Assembly: GCA_027422505.1 (NCBI GenBank)
Contig: JAPQWV010000410.1
Location: 62,001 to 126,000 of the forward strand
Source: Craterostigma plantagineum
Taxonomy: Eukaryota > Streptophyta > Magnoliopsida > Lamiales > Linderniaceae
Reading direction: 5' to 3'
DNA length: 64,000 bases
Each line of letters begins with the position of its first letter. Positions within the stretch are counted from its first letter, which is position 1. Made by a program: the position numbers and the translations under genes. Positions 10,163 to 19,960 of the stretch are shown here, in pieces. Below the pieces are notes generated by a model that was not told where the DNA came from, made no database searches, and saw nothing but the letters and a program-made list of their open reading frames with translations.

Positions 10163-11353
10163 TTACGAAGCGGCCTTTACGTGGTGGTCCTTTGGGTTGG
10201 TCTCGGTGTAGCTCGGCAATGAACCGGGAGGACGTTCTTGGATCGATTCGGCAATCTGTCCAACTTGTTTCTCTAAGGTCCTCAAGGAAGACTCAGTGTT
10301 TTGCAACCGTGCCTCTTGACCATCCAAGCGAGAGTCGAGCTTTCCCATTAGCTTCTCGAGCATTCCCTCCAGCTTATCATTGCGACCTTCAGGGACAACT
10401 TCAGAATTTCCACCGTGGTATCCATGCGACCTTTGATTTTGAAATCCCGGTGGAGCTTGTTGTTGATTCCCATAGGTCAGGTTCGGATGAACTCGATTTG
10501 GAACGAAGTTTCGCTGACCTTGATAATTCCCCATGTAATCGACTTGCTCAGTCGTAATAGCAGCGGGACAGTGAGCTGCGTCGTGGCTTCCTCCGCATGT
10601 AGCGCATGGCGGAATATACGTCGGATATGAATGAGAAGGCGCACCAGCTAGGGGGGTCATCGGGGCAGATTGTAATTGGACAGCGTTAATGGCCGGCTTC
10701 GTTTCTAGCTTAGGCATGAGAGCGTTCATCAAATTCTGCATTTGTTGTTGGAGGGCGTCGAACTTGGCGTTGATTGCGGTAGTTTCAGCGACGTCGTACA
10801 TTCCCGGTGGTTTGCCTCTATTGCTCGCCCGCGCCGAAAGCTATTAGCGATCCTCAATCAAATTCCAGCCTTCTGTCGCGCTAAGATTACACAGACCTCC
10901 ATTGCATGCTCCTACTAATAGTTGTACGGTGTGGTCATTCAGTGACTCGTGGAACCGCTGGATCTGTTCGCTTTTTGTCATCCCATGTTGAGGGAATTGG
11001 TTCAAGAGCGCCTTGAATCTAGTCCACACGTCATATAGATTTTCGCCCTCCTTTTGCTTGAATGCGGTGAGGTCCATCTTTAGTTTGAGAGCCGTGGAAG
11101 GTGGAAATAAGTAATTGATGAAGGTGGCATGCATCTGGTCCCAAGTGGTAATAGATCTCTCGGGGAGCAGGTTGAACCACTCCTTCGCATTGCCTCGTAG
11201 AGAGAATGGAAATAGGTAGAGTCGAATGGCTTCCGGGCTTACGCCTTGTACCCGTATTGCGTCCGTGACAGACAAGAAGTCTCGGATGTGGCGATAAGCA
11301 TCTTCTCGGTGAGTCCATCGTATTGAGCTGTCGTCTGAAGCATTTGGAGCCAA
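10163..11353 (-). pseudogene. Athila gag
   Basis: 10844-11353 encodes the retrotransposon gag core (LRGNAKEWFNLLPERSITTW, NYLFPPS, GENLYDVWTRFKALL, LVGACNGG). After a break, 10163-10801 encodes the nucleocapsid part with the zinc knuckle CATCGGSHDAAHC (CX2CX3HX4C) and a coiled-coil-like stretch (LRTLEKQVGQIAESI). Gag would form the virus-like particle and bind genomic RNA. A lysine-rich linker (10060-10160) leads to the protease. Confidence 0.85.
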
Positions 11354-11690
11354 TGATGTTTGAGCTCGAAAGTGTTCGGCACGTGAGGAAGTACTATCGC
11401 CGAGCTAATCGGTCCTACGGCATTGTTTCTCCACAGCTCTCTCATTGGAGGTTCTCTCGTTGCTAATGGCATCTCTTCGCGATTCTTCTCCGCCATTTCG
11501 GTTGTTACTTTGACTTGCCTAGCATTTTCTCGTAGGTTATGTCGGAGCGTTCTTTCGATCTCCGGGTCTCCTTCAACGATTGGTCGCGGAAGTACACGTA
11601 CCTAGGTCGAAAGATTTCCGATTAAGCGAAAATACTATTAAATAATAAATAGCTAGAATAATGAACTAAGGCTTTTTTAATATCGATAGT

Positions 11691-11708
11691 TCCCCGGCAA
11701 CGGCGCCA
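11691..11708 (-). other. Athila primer-binding site (tRNA-Asp)
   Basis: The minus strand reads TGGCGCCGTTGCCGGGGA, complementary to the 3' end of plant tRNA-Asp, the usual Athila/Tat primer. It is separated from the LTR by six bases (11709-11714). Confidence 0.92.
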
Positions 11709-12881
11709 AAAACTTGATCGAGCGGATCGAGTATTAAAATAAAACGAACATTAACGAACTATCCCACGCTCAACAGGCAAGTGTACCTATCGAAATAGCA
11801 TAGACGTAGCAAGTATTCGAGTATCGAATCCCAAGAGAACTATATACTTTAGGAAACCTTTTGCTTAAATATCCTAGTACGTATTTTGCTGGTTGAAATA
11901 GTAAATAACAATACTTAGACAATACGACGTAGTAAATAGTGCGGAGAAGAAAACCCTGATGGAAACAACCGTATTTGAGACTTCGAATCCCCCTAACTCG
12001 ATCCATCAAATATTAAGTGTACGTAAGCGACGCTATCATTAGACCGTGGAGATTCCTACTACATGCATACGAGTTATATAGCTGACGAAATTGCGTCTTA
12101 CCATATAATGATCGTAAACAACTAATCCACGAATTAAATAGCCGGGCAAGCTTCCCTAACTACTTAACCGAAGATCGCATTAAAAACACGGTGAATCCCG
12201 CTATTAGATTTGACTCTAATCCGGCGGGATAATCCAACCTATCTCTAGTGATGGGTTTATTCCGCTCGTTTACGAGTGGTTTAATCGTCCGCCCCTCTCT
12301 CGAGCGTAGCGTACGATTTCCCGGACTATCTTAGCTTAAACATGTAGACATGGCCAAGCTAACTAGATAATTCCAATCACATAGACATATCGAAATCATA
12401 TGCTTCGTAAACGAGTCATAACAACAACGAAACATCAAATACATTTAAACATACGATCGATCTCGCTAGGGTTCATCTAATCTCAAATACAATAGATTTA
12501 GCTATTCATTATCAACACAACGAAGCACATAACTAACATCGAATACATCATAAGTACTTCCCTGAATTCGACTTCGAAGTTAATCTCGTTATTCGTTTAG
12601 GACTTTTATCGAGCACGTGGTGAGCGAACTAAATATGTGTATGGGAGGTGTTCTTGGGTTTTATTGAGGCAACGTGTTTGTAAGTATGTGAGCTTAATGG
12701 CGTACCTTTTTGCCTCACGTTCCTCCTCTTCTCATTTCATGGCTTCTATATATAGAGACCATTTCTCCTTCCTTCGTCATCTTTCTTGAGCCCTGCAAAG
12801 ATGAGAAAATCTCATCTCCAAAGATTTGTGCGGTCAAAAGTCTCTCTTGAGCAGCCTCTGCGTTAAATGGTGTTGTCCTAT

Positions 12882-13223
12882 TCAGAAAACTTGCTCCAAG
12901 CGTATCATTTCTTTTTCTAAGTTGGTCCAAGTCTCATCCTCAACTGGTTTAAGTCGTTTTCTATGATGTGCTTGACTTTTAATATGGTCACATGGACGTT
13001 CACGGCCATCTTTCTCCAAGTTCATGGCCATAACAACATAAAAGCTGAAGAAACTCTGCCCGTGTTCACGGCTTAGGTAGCCACCATTCATGGCCGTGAA
13101 GCGTTCGGGGCTAGAAAATGGGTTTCTGCCCGCCTTCACGGCCTCTAGCACCTCCTTCACGGCCATGAAGCACCCCTCACGGCCTGGTTGATCAATGTTC
13201 ACGGCCGTGACACAATCGGGCAA
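12882..13223 (-). other. 113-codon reading frame inside the Athila LTR
   Basis: Open only in the right LTR; in the left copy the equivalent frame is broken (4002-4196 remains). It runs through the TTCACGGCC repeats and so reads as short recurrent phrases. No domain is recognised. More likely a by-product of the repeated motif than a gene. Confidence 0.25.
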
Positions 13224-13276
13224 GAAAACGGCTCTCTGGTGTGCTTCACGGCCTCATACATCTTCACGGCCGTGAC
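12998..13276. repeat. Cluster of TTCACGGCC motifs in the right Athila LTR
   Basis: The counterpart of 4105-4402 in the promoter-bearing LTR. It lies about 250-500 bp upstream of the TATA motif (minus strand), where an enhancer would sit. Motifs are well kept between the two LTRs, with a few C/T changes at CG sites. Confidence 0.8.
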
Positions 13277-13602
13277 AAATTTCCTGCAAAACAGCAGTAT
13301 ATTCAAAAATTCATATTTCCCAATCTAGACCTCGGATTGCAAATTCCTTTGGAGAGAATCAAGATTAACAAGTCCTGTATCAATGATTAACATTTCAGGT
13401 CCATCGGACATCGTTTACCCCGTGATAATTGAGAAATACAAAACTGTCGCAAAACTGCCGTAAAACGTTTGATTTGTTGTGAAACCATATTATAGCACAA
13501 AAACGGCTTCACTTATCATGCAAACGACTTAATTATAACAAATATAAATGTAAGTAATTACGTTTATCATACTCCCTTTTCCAAACTGTGCTCGTTTTCC
13601 AG

Positions 13603-13942
13603 GTTGGTTCTGGGGCGGCTACAGCAGCTGCCATCAAGGTTGGAAAAAGACCCGAAAATGCTGGAAAGCTTATCACAGTAAGCAAAACTATTTCAAAACT
13701 TTTCCATAAATCACTTTGGACAGCTTAGTTAAAAATGGCAAAGACAACATATTTCACTGTACACAATTTCGTTTTATTACATGTTGAAATCCCACGTATA
13801 CGAAAAAAGATTATTGGCATTTATAGTTTGTGATCGCCATCTCTTGTAAGTTGTATTCCCTAGCTTTGGGGAGAGATATCTTTCGACGGTTCTCTTCCAA
13901 TCTATACGTGAAGAATGCGAGAAAATGCAGCCCGAATCATAA
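13603..13942 (+). pseudogene. Cysteine synthase (OAS-TL) gene, last two exons right of the Athila insertion
   Basis: Exon 13603-13677 (after TTTTCCAG) reads VGSGAATAAAIKVGKRPENAGKLIT, the conserved C-terminal part of the PLP-binding core. The final exon (about 13850-13942) reads [12 protein letters not shown] and ends [12 protein letters not shown] before TAA at 13940-13942, as in cytosolic A-type isoforms. Removing the intron with GT-AG sites (GTAAGC at 13678, AG at 13849-13850) leaves the last exon one base short of frame: a G expected before TTGTATTCCC is missing. That would scramble the C-terminus, unless a non-standard acceptor is used. The intron between 2718 and 13602 contains a complete Athila element. 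Confidence 0.85.
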
Positions 13943-14149
13943 ATCGTAAGAAATCTGAAATATATGATATGTGTGGAGATTCTGCTTATCTTTGATTCAC
14001 AGTGTGCTGTGTGTTGCTCCTAAATAGCCCATCCTGGTAGGTTTTACTAAATTTGTTGCTTGCCAATGTTCTTGCGACCAGTGTTTTTGAGTATTATATC
14101 TAATGCTATAATAGAGCCCATTTTATACACTTCGATTTTCACGTTTCAT

Positions 14150-15012
14150 TCTCTAGGTCGAAATCGAGCGAAGATATTTTTAATATAATTAGAATAAATG
14201 TCAAAACCCTTCTAACGAATAGAACCCTTCTTTCCTCCCCCTTTCTCTCCCTTCTCACTAAAACAAAACCCTACCTCTTCACACGCCGCCACCCTTTCCC
14301 CTCCTCCCCCCTCCTCCACCTCCATTAATGGAGGTAGGAGGAACATGGAGGTACGGGGAGTTCTCTTCTTTTGTTTTCCTTCTTTGTTTTCTTCTTTTTT
14401 AAAAGAAAAAAATTGAAAGACCACCACCGCCGCGACGCCTGCCTCCACCTCCGCCTGCGTCAGCCGCCACCGAACCCATCGCCTCCGCCTACGTCAGTCG
14501 TCACCGAGCCCGTCCGCCTCGACAGCCGGGCCCGACGCCGGTCACAGGCCCCACCCTCCCACCGCCGCCTCACCCCCCCCCCCCACAACACACACACACA
14601 CACACAGTTCGTTGCCTCCCGCCACCGTCCACTCGTGAGTCTCCACGTGGAGCTCGTTTCTCTCGACCTTTGCGTCGGGAGCTCTTTTCTTCCTTTGTGG
14701 AGCCTTTTCTCCCCTTGTGAGAGCCCCTTCCGATGAAGACGAGGGCCTCGATCGCTGGATAAAGAAAGTGTAGAATATTGTGGGTTCGACTTAATTGCCT
14801 TTTGTGTGGTAGGTTCTATAGTTCTTTGATCCAAGTTTGGGGTTTTCTCGTTTTCTGTCAGCTTTTTTCACTTTTGTTGGGTGTATATGTACTCGTATGT
14901 AAGCCTTTGTTCTCTACCAGAAGATGATGTCGCCGGAGAGACCCCTTGGGACTATTTATTCCATGTACTTTTGTTTATTAATACAAGTTATCGTTTTGAA
15001 AAAAAAAAAAAC
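14150..15012 (+). mobile_element. Retroposed-looking unit with A-tail
   Basis: A pyrimidine- and C-rich leader (14212-14700, including a CA microsatellite at 14589-14608) is followed by a T-rich 3' part ending TTTATTAATACAAGTT then TTTTGAAAAAAAAAAAA (tail about 14999-15011). The 3' 110 bp resembles 36481-36590, which suggests a dispersed LINE/SINE-like family. No coding domain was recognised and no target duplication was fixed. Confidence 0.35.
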
Positions 15013-15519
15013 CCAGAATTATAGCATCCGTTGAAAATATCGTTTTGAAATGCTTGCGTGCAAAAAAGTGTACGTTCGTAATTCTTCGCTTTCTTGGCCG
15101 AAAGGGCCCAATTAATTTTCGGCCGACTAAAGAACTCGAATTCTAGCAAGCCCATTAATTTGGGCCCAAACGAACTCAACATAAATTGACGGCACGACGT
15201 CGTCGTACAGAATCTGGAGGAGCTGCAGATTTCGGTAGGGTTTTTTATTCTACGCTGTCTTCCCCCCTTTTCTTTAACGATGTACGTTATTCATTCATGT
15301 TTAGCGTCGCCGGCCGTCGTTTGGTTGGATGTATCTGAAGGAATAATCTTCTTTTAGTACCATTCAAATGAATCATGCTCTGCTTGTTAATTTTTTGTGC
15401 TTTGGTTATATGTTGATTGACCTAATATTGATGGCCGATTATTTTTGGCTTATCAATTGACGGAGTTCAAAGGCACTAAGAAATTGAATAATTGCAGGAT
15501 TAATTTGTCTTCTTGCAAA

Positions 15520-15748
15520 ATGGCTGGGATTTCGGGGTATCGTGCGCTGGCACCGAGGACGAAGAACGCCGTAGTTGCAGGGGCCTTGGCCACTTGTATT
15601 CGGCGTGTATTTCTACACCATGAGAGCCGTCGGCGGCACCGACGAGGTTCAAGTAGCCATTGACAAATTCGAAGAGCAGAAGCGTACAAGCGACGCCGGC
15701 GGAGGGGCCCAAATCTTAGTTCCCGCGAACCATGTAAGTGAGATCTAA
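15520..15748 (+). pseudogene. COA3-like cytochrome c oxidase assembly factor, with 2-base deletion
   Basis: Starts MAGISGYRALAPRTKNAVVAGALAT and, after a frame change at about 15595, continues VFGVYFYTMRAVGGTDEVQV and AIDKFEEQKRTSDAGGGAQ to TAA at 15746-15748. Plant COA3-like proteins are about 70 residues, mitochondrial inner-membrane, with one membrane segment (here AGALAT...VFGVYFY). Two bases appear missing within the membrane-segment codons, giving a premature alternative tail (stop about 15661-15663). A 5'-UTR intron is likely: donor near 15234 (GTAGGG), acceptor at 15496-15497 (TTGCAG). A perfect donor GTAAGT at 15734 means a further exon is possible. Family assignment is from motif memory. 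Confidence 0.6.
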
Positions 15749-16043
15749 GATTGGAATATATGTTTCGATACTCTGTTGTGTTCTTGGGCATTATGTTCAA
15801 CAATTAAAAATAAAGACAAAGTTGGAATCTTTTAGACTCCCTTTTTGTACTTTGGCGTCAAGCTTTTAGGTGTTGATAATCAAATTCTGCCTTGCTCGAC
15901 ATAAATGGTTGAGGAATTAAAAACGAACTAGGGGTCAAAAAGGAATAAAGAAAGAAAAGGGAAAGATGTGGCGCTTAGTTCGAAAGACCCATGTAAGGAT
16001 TGCAGAAGCAGGTGAAGCAACATATATAACCTAGTGAACTCTT

Positions 16044-16259
16044 TTAACTATCACATTTACACTTGATGAAGAGTTCTCTCTTTCCTAGCATTACAGTACA
16101 CTTCAATAACATCATCGTATTCGTAACTGATTTACCACGATGAAATGAGTTGTCTTCATAACCGATATTGAAATGAGCTGTAGCAGAGCCCTTGAGATGG
16201 ATTTTCAACCCTAATGCATAAGAAGAAGCTGAGTTAGCATTAGCATAAGACCATGTCAT
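16044..16259 (-). other. Unrecognised 71-codon minus-strand frame
   Basis: Begins MTWSYANANSASSYALGLKI. No family recognised. It lies in a stretch (15749-16379) with no other signal, and could be a downstream exon of the minus-strand candidate at 16380-16860 or chance. Confidence 0.15.
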
Positions 16260-16379
16260 ACTTCTTATTGTATTGGGTCAAATCTAATTACTCATAAGTC
16301 ACCGTCTGTTTGATCACCATTGATGATTTAAGCTCTAAAGGGTCGGGAAGTAATAAGATTATTGTTATTTAAATTTACC

Positions 16380-16860
16380 TGATTCCTCCTTCGGCATTGA
16401 GCCATGTACAAGGAACGAGAAACAGCGTAACATAGTAGAAGAAAGCCGGCGAGTTGAAGAACAGATATCTGATAAAATCAGACAAGAAAAAGAGAGCAAG
16501 TTAAGTTATTACATATGTTGAAGGAAAGAAGCGTTGGCGTTGACTTACACGGAAGAAAGCCGACGATTTTTGAAACATACCAAAATCTTTGGAGAGCATT
16601 AGGGTTTGTCGCATCAACAAAAGAAGTAGATTTTTACAGAAGCCATAAATATTACAGGCGAAACAAAATTCGCTGAGGTGGGACTTCGATTAGCTTTTAC
16701 TTTACCGTGACTGCAATAGAGCGAAAGTATGCGAGGGTTCCATTGCTAGCTATGGCATACTCGTCGTATTCTGATTCAAGAAAATGACGTTGGGATTCAG
16801 TGAAGGCCAAGAAACGAGGATCACGAAGATCTACGTGGTGCTCCCATGCTTGTCTGAGAT
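16380..16860 (-). other. Candidate exons of an unidentified small membrane protein gene
   Basis: Three pieces on the minus strand. (1) 16703-16855 reads RQAWEHHVDLRDPRFLAFTE, then SQRHFLESEYDEYAIASNG, to a TAA. (2) 16558-16608 reads MLSKDFGMFQKSSAFFR ending at the consensus donor GTAAGT. (3) 16380-16471, after a TTATCAG acceptor, reads ISVLQLAGFLLLCYAVSRSL, then YMAQCRRRNQ, and ends at a GTAAAT donor; it has a strongly hydrophobic stretch. The splice signals between (2) and (3) are good. The protein is not recognised, so no function is proposed. Confidence 0.3.
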
Positions 16861-17012
16861 TAGGAGTTTAGGACCCATGCTTGTCAGGAAGAAAATGTCA
16901 GTGGTCTCTTAATGAGAAAATCGTAACTGATATTTTCGCATATTGTCATGAAACCGATCGGCTATTCGTAAACGCTTGCCGTGTATGGCTTCCATGTTGT
17001 GATCTCAGTACG

Positions 17013-17089
17013 GTAAGTTTCAAAATCAAAGCAATGTGAGGACATTGAGTTCTGACATTTAAGTTTCAAAATCAAAGCAATGTGAGGAC
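17013..17089. repeat. Direct repeat of about 30 bp
   Basis: TAAGTTTCAAAATCAAAGCA plus the next ten bases occur at 17013-17043 and again at 17059-17089, almost exactly, with a 15-bp spacer. Local duplication. Nothing else is seen in 16861-17164. Confidence 0.7.
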
Positions 17090-17164
17090 GTTAATTGTCT
17101 TCAAATTGCTTCAATTTTGGAATTATACTGCCTTGAAGATTGAAGTCAGGATCTTTAATTATGT

Positions 17165-17949
17165 GTCCAAATTATAGCTGAAAATGTGGGCGGGCCGCCG
17201 GGCGCCGGCCCACCCCTCGGCCCGGATTTAGTGGGCCGCTCGAACCTTAATGAGTCCGGCTTATCCGGCCCGTGTCTATCGGGCCTAATATTTTTATTTT
17301 TAATATCTTTATTAGTTCATTTTTAACTATAAATTATACCTTATAATTCTAGAAAAATAGTTCTAAATATATATATATATATATGTATATATATATTCAT
17401 AAATATGTAAACTAAAATAGTTTTTTCTTATAAAATTAACATAGTTTTTTTTTCCTGTCCCGAGGTATCCCCACATAACCTGGCTATGGGCTAGCCCCTA
17501 CCAGCCGTGGGGTTTTCTTTTACGCTACACAGACTTGGCAAGGCGGGGGCTATTTGCGCCACACACTCCAGAAGTGGGACTAATCCCCGGGGCCAGATGG
17601 ATACGTCCCAAACCCATACTGGCATCGATAGTCATGAGGTATAACTCTCATGGGGACTTCCCAAATTCATGTGGGAGGTAGGGTTCGAACCCCTGACCTC
17701 CTAGTCACATGAGTTTTGGGGCCTCCCCCTCAGCCACTAGAGCTGAGAGGTCATTGGCATAAAATTAACATAGTTATATAACAAATATTAGGACGGCCTA
17801 TTCTGGCCAGCAGCCGTCGGGTTTTTGGCCACGGGGCAATAAGCGCTGATTTGTTTCGGGCCTTGAAAATTTGGGCCCAAGCCCGAATTTTAGGGAGGGG
17901 ACGGGCTGGGCCATGGGATTGGACCCTAATTTTCAGCTCTAGTCCAAAT
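17165..17949. mobile_element. Non-autonomous hAT-type element with 8-bp target duplication
   Basis: The element is 17173-17941, with terminal inverted repeats TATAGCTGAAAAT (left) and TAGAGCTGAAAAT (right, complement), flanked by GTCCAAAT at 17165-17172 and 17942-17949. GC-rich subterminal blocks (GGCCCGG-type motifs) flank an AT-rich centre. No transposase is encoded. It contains a nested SINE at 17445-17758. Confidence 0.8.
17430..17773 (-). mobile_element. tRNA-type SINE nested in the hAT element
   Basis: The insert is 17445-17758, flanked by a perfect 15-bp duplication ATAAAATTAACATAG (17430-17444 and 17759-17773). On the minus strand it begins with an A-box-like TAGTGGCTGAGGGG (around 17729-17742), then a B box GGTTCGAACCC (around 17682-17693), and ends in an A-tail (the T run 17445-17453 on the plus strand). 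This is the layout of a pol III-transcribed SINE with a tRNA-related head. Length about 314 bp. Confidence 0.88.
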
Positions 17950-18114
17950 TATTGAAACTTATGTCCTACAGTTTTGTTGTCCTTATAATGAGGTACCTGA
18001 TATCAATAGCATAACATCGGCATTGTTTCAGGTACCTGATATCAATAGCAGTAATATCTGGTACTACATGACTGGTCACAGAGCCTACTGCTTAAAGAAT
18101 AGGAGTTTCAGGTG

Positions 18115-19007
18115 ATTGAGCTTTGGACCCAGATCTGGAACCTCCCCAACCAATGGTTATCCAAGGAAGTCGGCTATAAATTGGGAAACTGTTTCTTCAC
18201 TGCGAGGATGTGATCATCCCTGATACGGGTAGCAGCAAGGGTAGGCACATTAAGATCAGAGCTAAAATCGATGTCTCAAAACCATTGCTTTGAGGGACTC
18301 TCGTGAGGCTTGCGGGCTGCAAACATTGGGTAGATTTTAGGTATGAAAACCTCCTTAATTTCTGTTTTCATTGTGGCCGTGTGGGCCACAACGATGTGAG
18401 CTGCGATAAAAGAAGGGAGGATAGTCTAAAGAAGGTGCTGCTTAATGACCAATATGGAGAATGGCTAAAAGCTGATATTAGTAACAATAAGCAGAGAGTC
18501 AATTTTACACTTGGGAAGCAAAAATTGGAACTTGGGATTGAGAAAGTGATTAGCGGTAAAGAAGGGATTGATCAAGATTTCACTAGCAACAAGACAGAAT
18601 CAAAGGCAAAAATTCCAGAGAATTGCGAGAGTATCATTCTAAACGAAGATGGTAAAGGACATCTTATCAGTACTACTACCAATGCCTCAATTGGATCCAG
18701 CCCCATGGAAATAGAAGGACTGACGCTGAAAGACATCTCCAATATCCCTGATACGGCTACCAAAGTCTTTACCAGAAAGAACAAACAGCCAAAAATAGGC
18801 ACTGTCAAGGACTGCAAATCTGCTCCAAAAAAGATGGAGACATCCAGGCAAGGAATTTCAGGGGTTAAGAGGAGCTTGGAGGATGCTAGGGACTCCAATG
18901 GCAATGATACAGTTTCAGAAAGGAAGAAACTAAAACCGGATATCAATAATGAGAATACGTTTAAGGTGGAGGTAGCCAGCCTTGAGTGGCCCCGAGGTTT
19001 ACAATGA
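18115..19007 (+). pseudogene. LINE ORF1 (nucleic-acid-binding protein with zinc knuckle)
   Basis: The N-terminal part reads VIELWTQIWNLPNQWLSKEV and GYKLGNCF (the DUF4283 type of plant L1 ORF1). After a break, 18303-19007 is open for 234 codons with the zinc knuckle CFHCGRVGHNDVSC (CX2CX4HX4C), then a polar linker. Its TGA (19005-19007) overlaps the ATG of ORF2. It would coat LINE RNA. The stop near 18212 shows it is not intact. Confidence 0.75.
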
Positions 19008-19960
19008 GAGTATGTGTGTGGAACTGTAGAGCCTCTACTGTAGAGGGTCCACACAAACCTCTGTTTCCCAACTGAAGGAGTCAATGCGACTTCACCACCC
19101 AGAGATTTTTTCTTAGTGAAAGTTGAAACTAAACAAAAAAAGGCCTTCGTAGGAACAGTGAGTAAGCATCTTAAGCTGAGAGACAGATGGTATTGTGTGG
19201 GACCCAATTGGTAGAAGTGGAAGTCTTTGGGCTGGTTGGTCAGAGGATATAATTGTTAATCAAGTTATTGGGTCAAGTTTTTGTCTTGAGTTATGCTGTG
19301 AGAATAGGAGAGAACAGATCCGCTTTTGGGCAGTTTTTGTTTACCTGAGTAATGACGCACAACAAAGAAACATTCAATTCGAATATCTTCTGCAAGCTAA
19401 ATCAAAATGGGGGCAGCTGTGGCTCTTGGGAGGGGATTTCAAAGAGTCTAGGAATGGTCTTGAAAAAGAAGGGGGAGAATCAGATCAGCGGGAAGCTATA
19501 GGACTTTCAACACTTTCATTGAGGACTTGGGTGTTATGGAACTGCCCTTCTCTGGAAGCAGATTTACTTGGGCGAATAATAGGGTGGGAGAAGGGTTTGT
19601 TGAGGAAAGGATCGATAGGTTCCTTGTCTCACCTCACTGGCTCTCCAAATTTCCCGAATCTCTTGTATGGCATGAAGGGAAGATTTCATCAGACCACTGT
19701 TGGCTGACCCTTGTGACAGATGCTAATACGAAGAAGTCAAAGAAAAGGTTCCAATTTGACAAAAGGTGGCTTCTCCAACCTGGAATTAATGAAGTGGTGC
19801 ACCAAGCTTGGAGAGTTAACGAAGCAGGCACACCTCTTTACCAACTGACTAAGAAGATTCAAAATTGCCGGATGAAACTTCTATCATGGAGTTGTGGATT
19901 GAAGAACAATTCAGCTGTTCGAATTGAGACCATTAAGAATGAACTTAATATACTTAAGAG
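19004..19960 (+). pseudogene. LINE ORF2, endonuclease part (frameshifted)
   Basis: Starts MRVCVWNCRAS, the typical first strand of the APE-type endonuclease. 19195-19707 gives LLGGDFKESRN (the GDFN region). 19527-20036 gives GSRFTWANNRV, EERIDRFLVS, SSDHCWLTL (the SDH motif) and the following helical region, ending where the hAT element inserts. The endonuclease nicks target DNA for reverse transcription. Several frame changes are present. Confidence 0.78.

Larger units (their letters stand above)
11715..13569 (-). repeat. Athila 5' LTR (right copy)
   Basis: 1855 bp, TG...CA, and the promoter-bearing LTR for the minus-strand element. A TATATATA at 12747-12754, read on the minus strand, is the likely core promoter. 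That would place transcription start near 12715 and give a long R-U5 region of about 1 kb. The primer-binding site adjoins its inner end. Confidence 0.93.
2835..13574 (-). mobile_element. Complete Ty3/gypsy Athila-lineage LTR retrotransposon with 5-bp target duplication
   Basis: The element proper is 2840-13569, bounded by TGATCGAGCGG and TTACGTTTATCA, and flanked by the perfect direct repeat TACTC (2835-2839 and 13570-13574). Genes are on the minus strand in the order gag, protease, reverse transcriptase, RNase H, integrase, so the right LTR is the 5' LTR. The primer site matches tRNA-Asp. Lineage comes from the protease motif (DLGASISLMPYS), the tRNA-Asp primer and the integrase C-terminus (FKVNGQRLKHYYGGN), which together point to Athila. 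All coding domains carry frameshifts. The element lies in an intron of the cysteine synthase gene, in opposite orientation to it. Confidence 0.95.

Noticed and set aside
14371..14834. Proline/arginine-rich frames on both strands of the C-rich region
   Set aside because: Low-complexity CT/CA-rich DNA; no domain and no codon pattern consistent with a protein.
17682..17693. tRNA gene suggested by the GGTTCGAACCC box
   Set aside because: No cloverleaf length between boxes; the B box belongs to a SINE with an A-tail and a 15-bp duplication.
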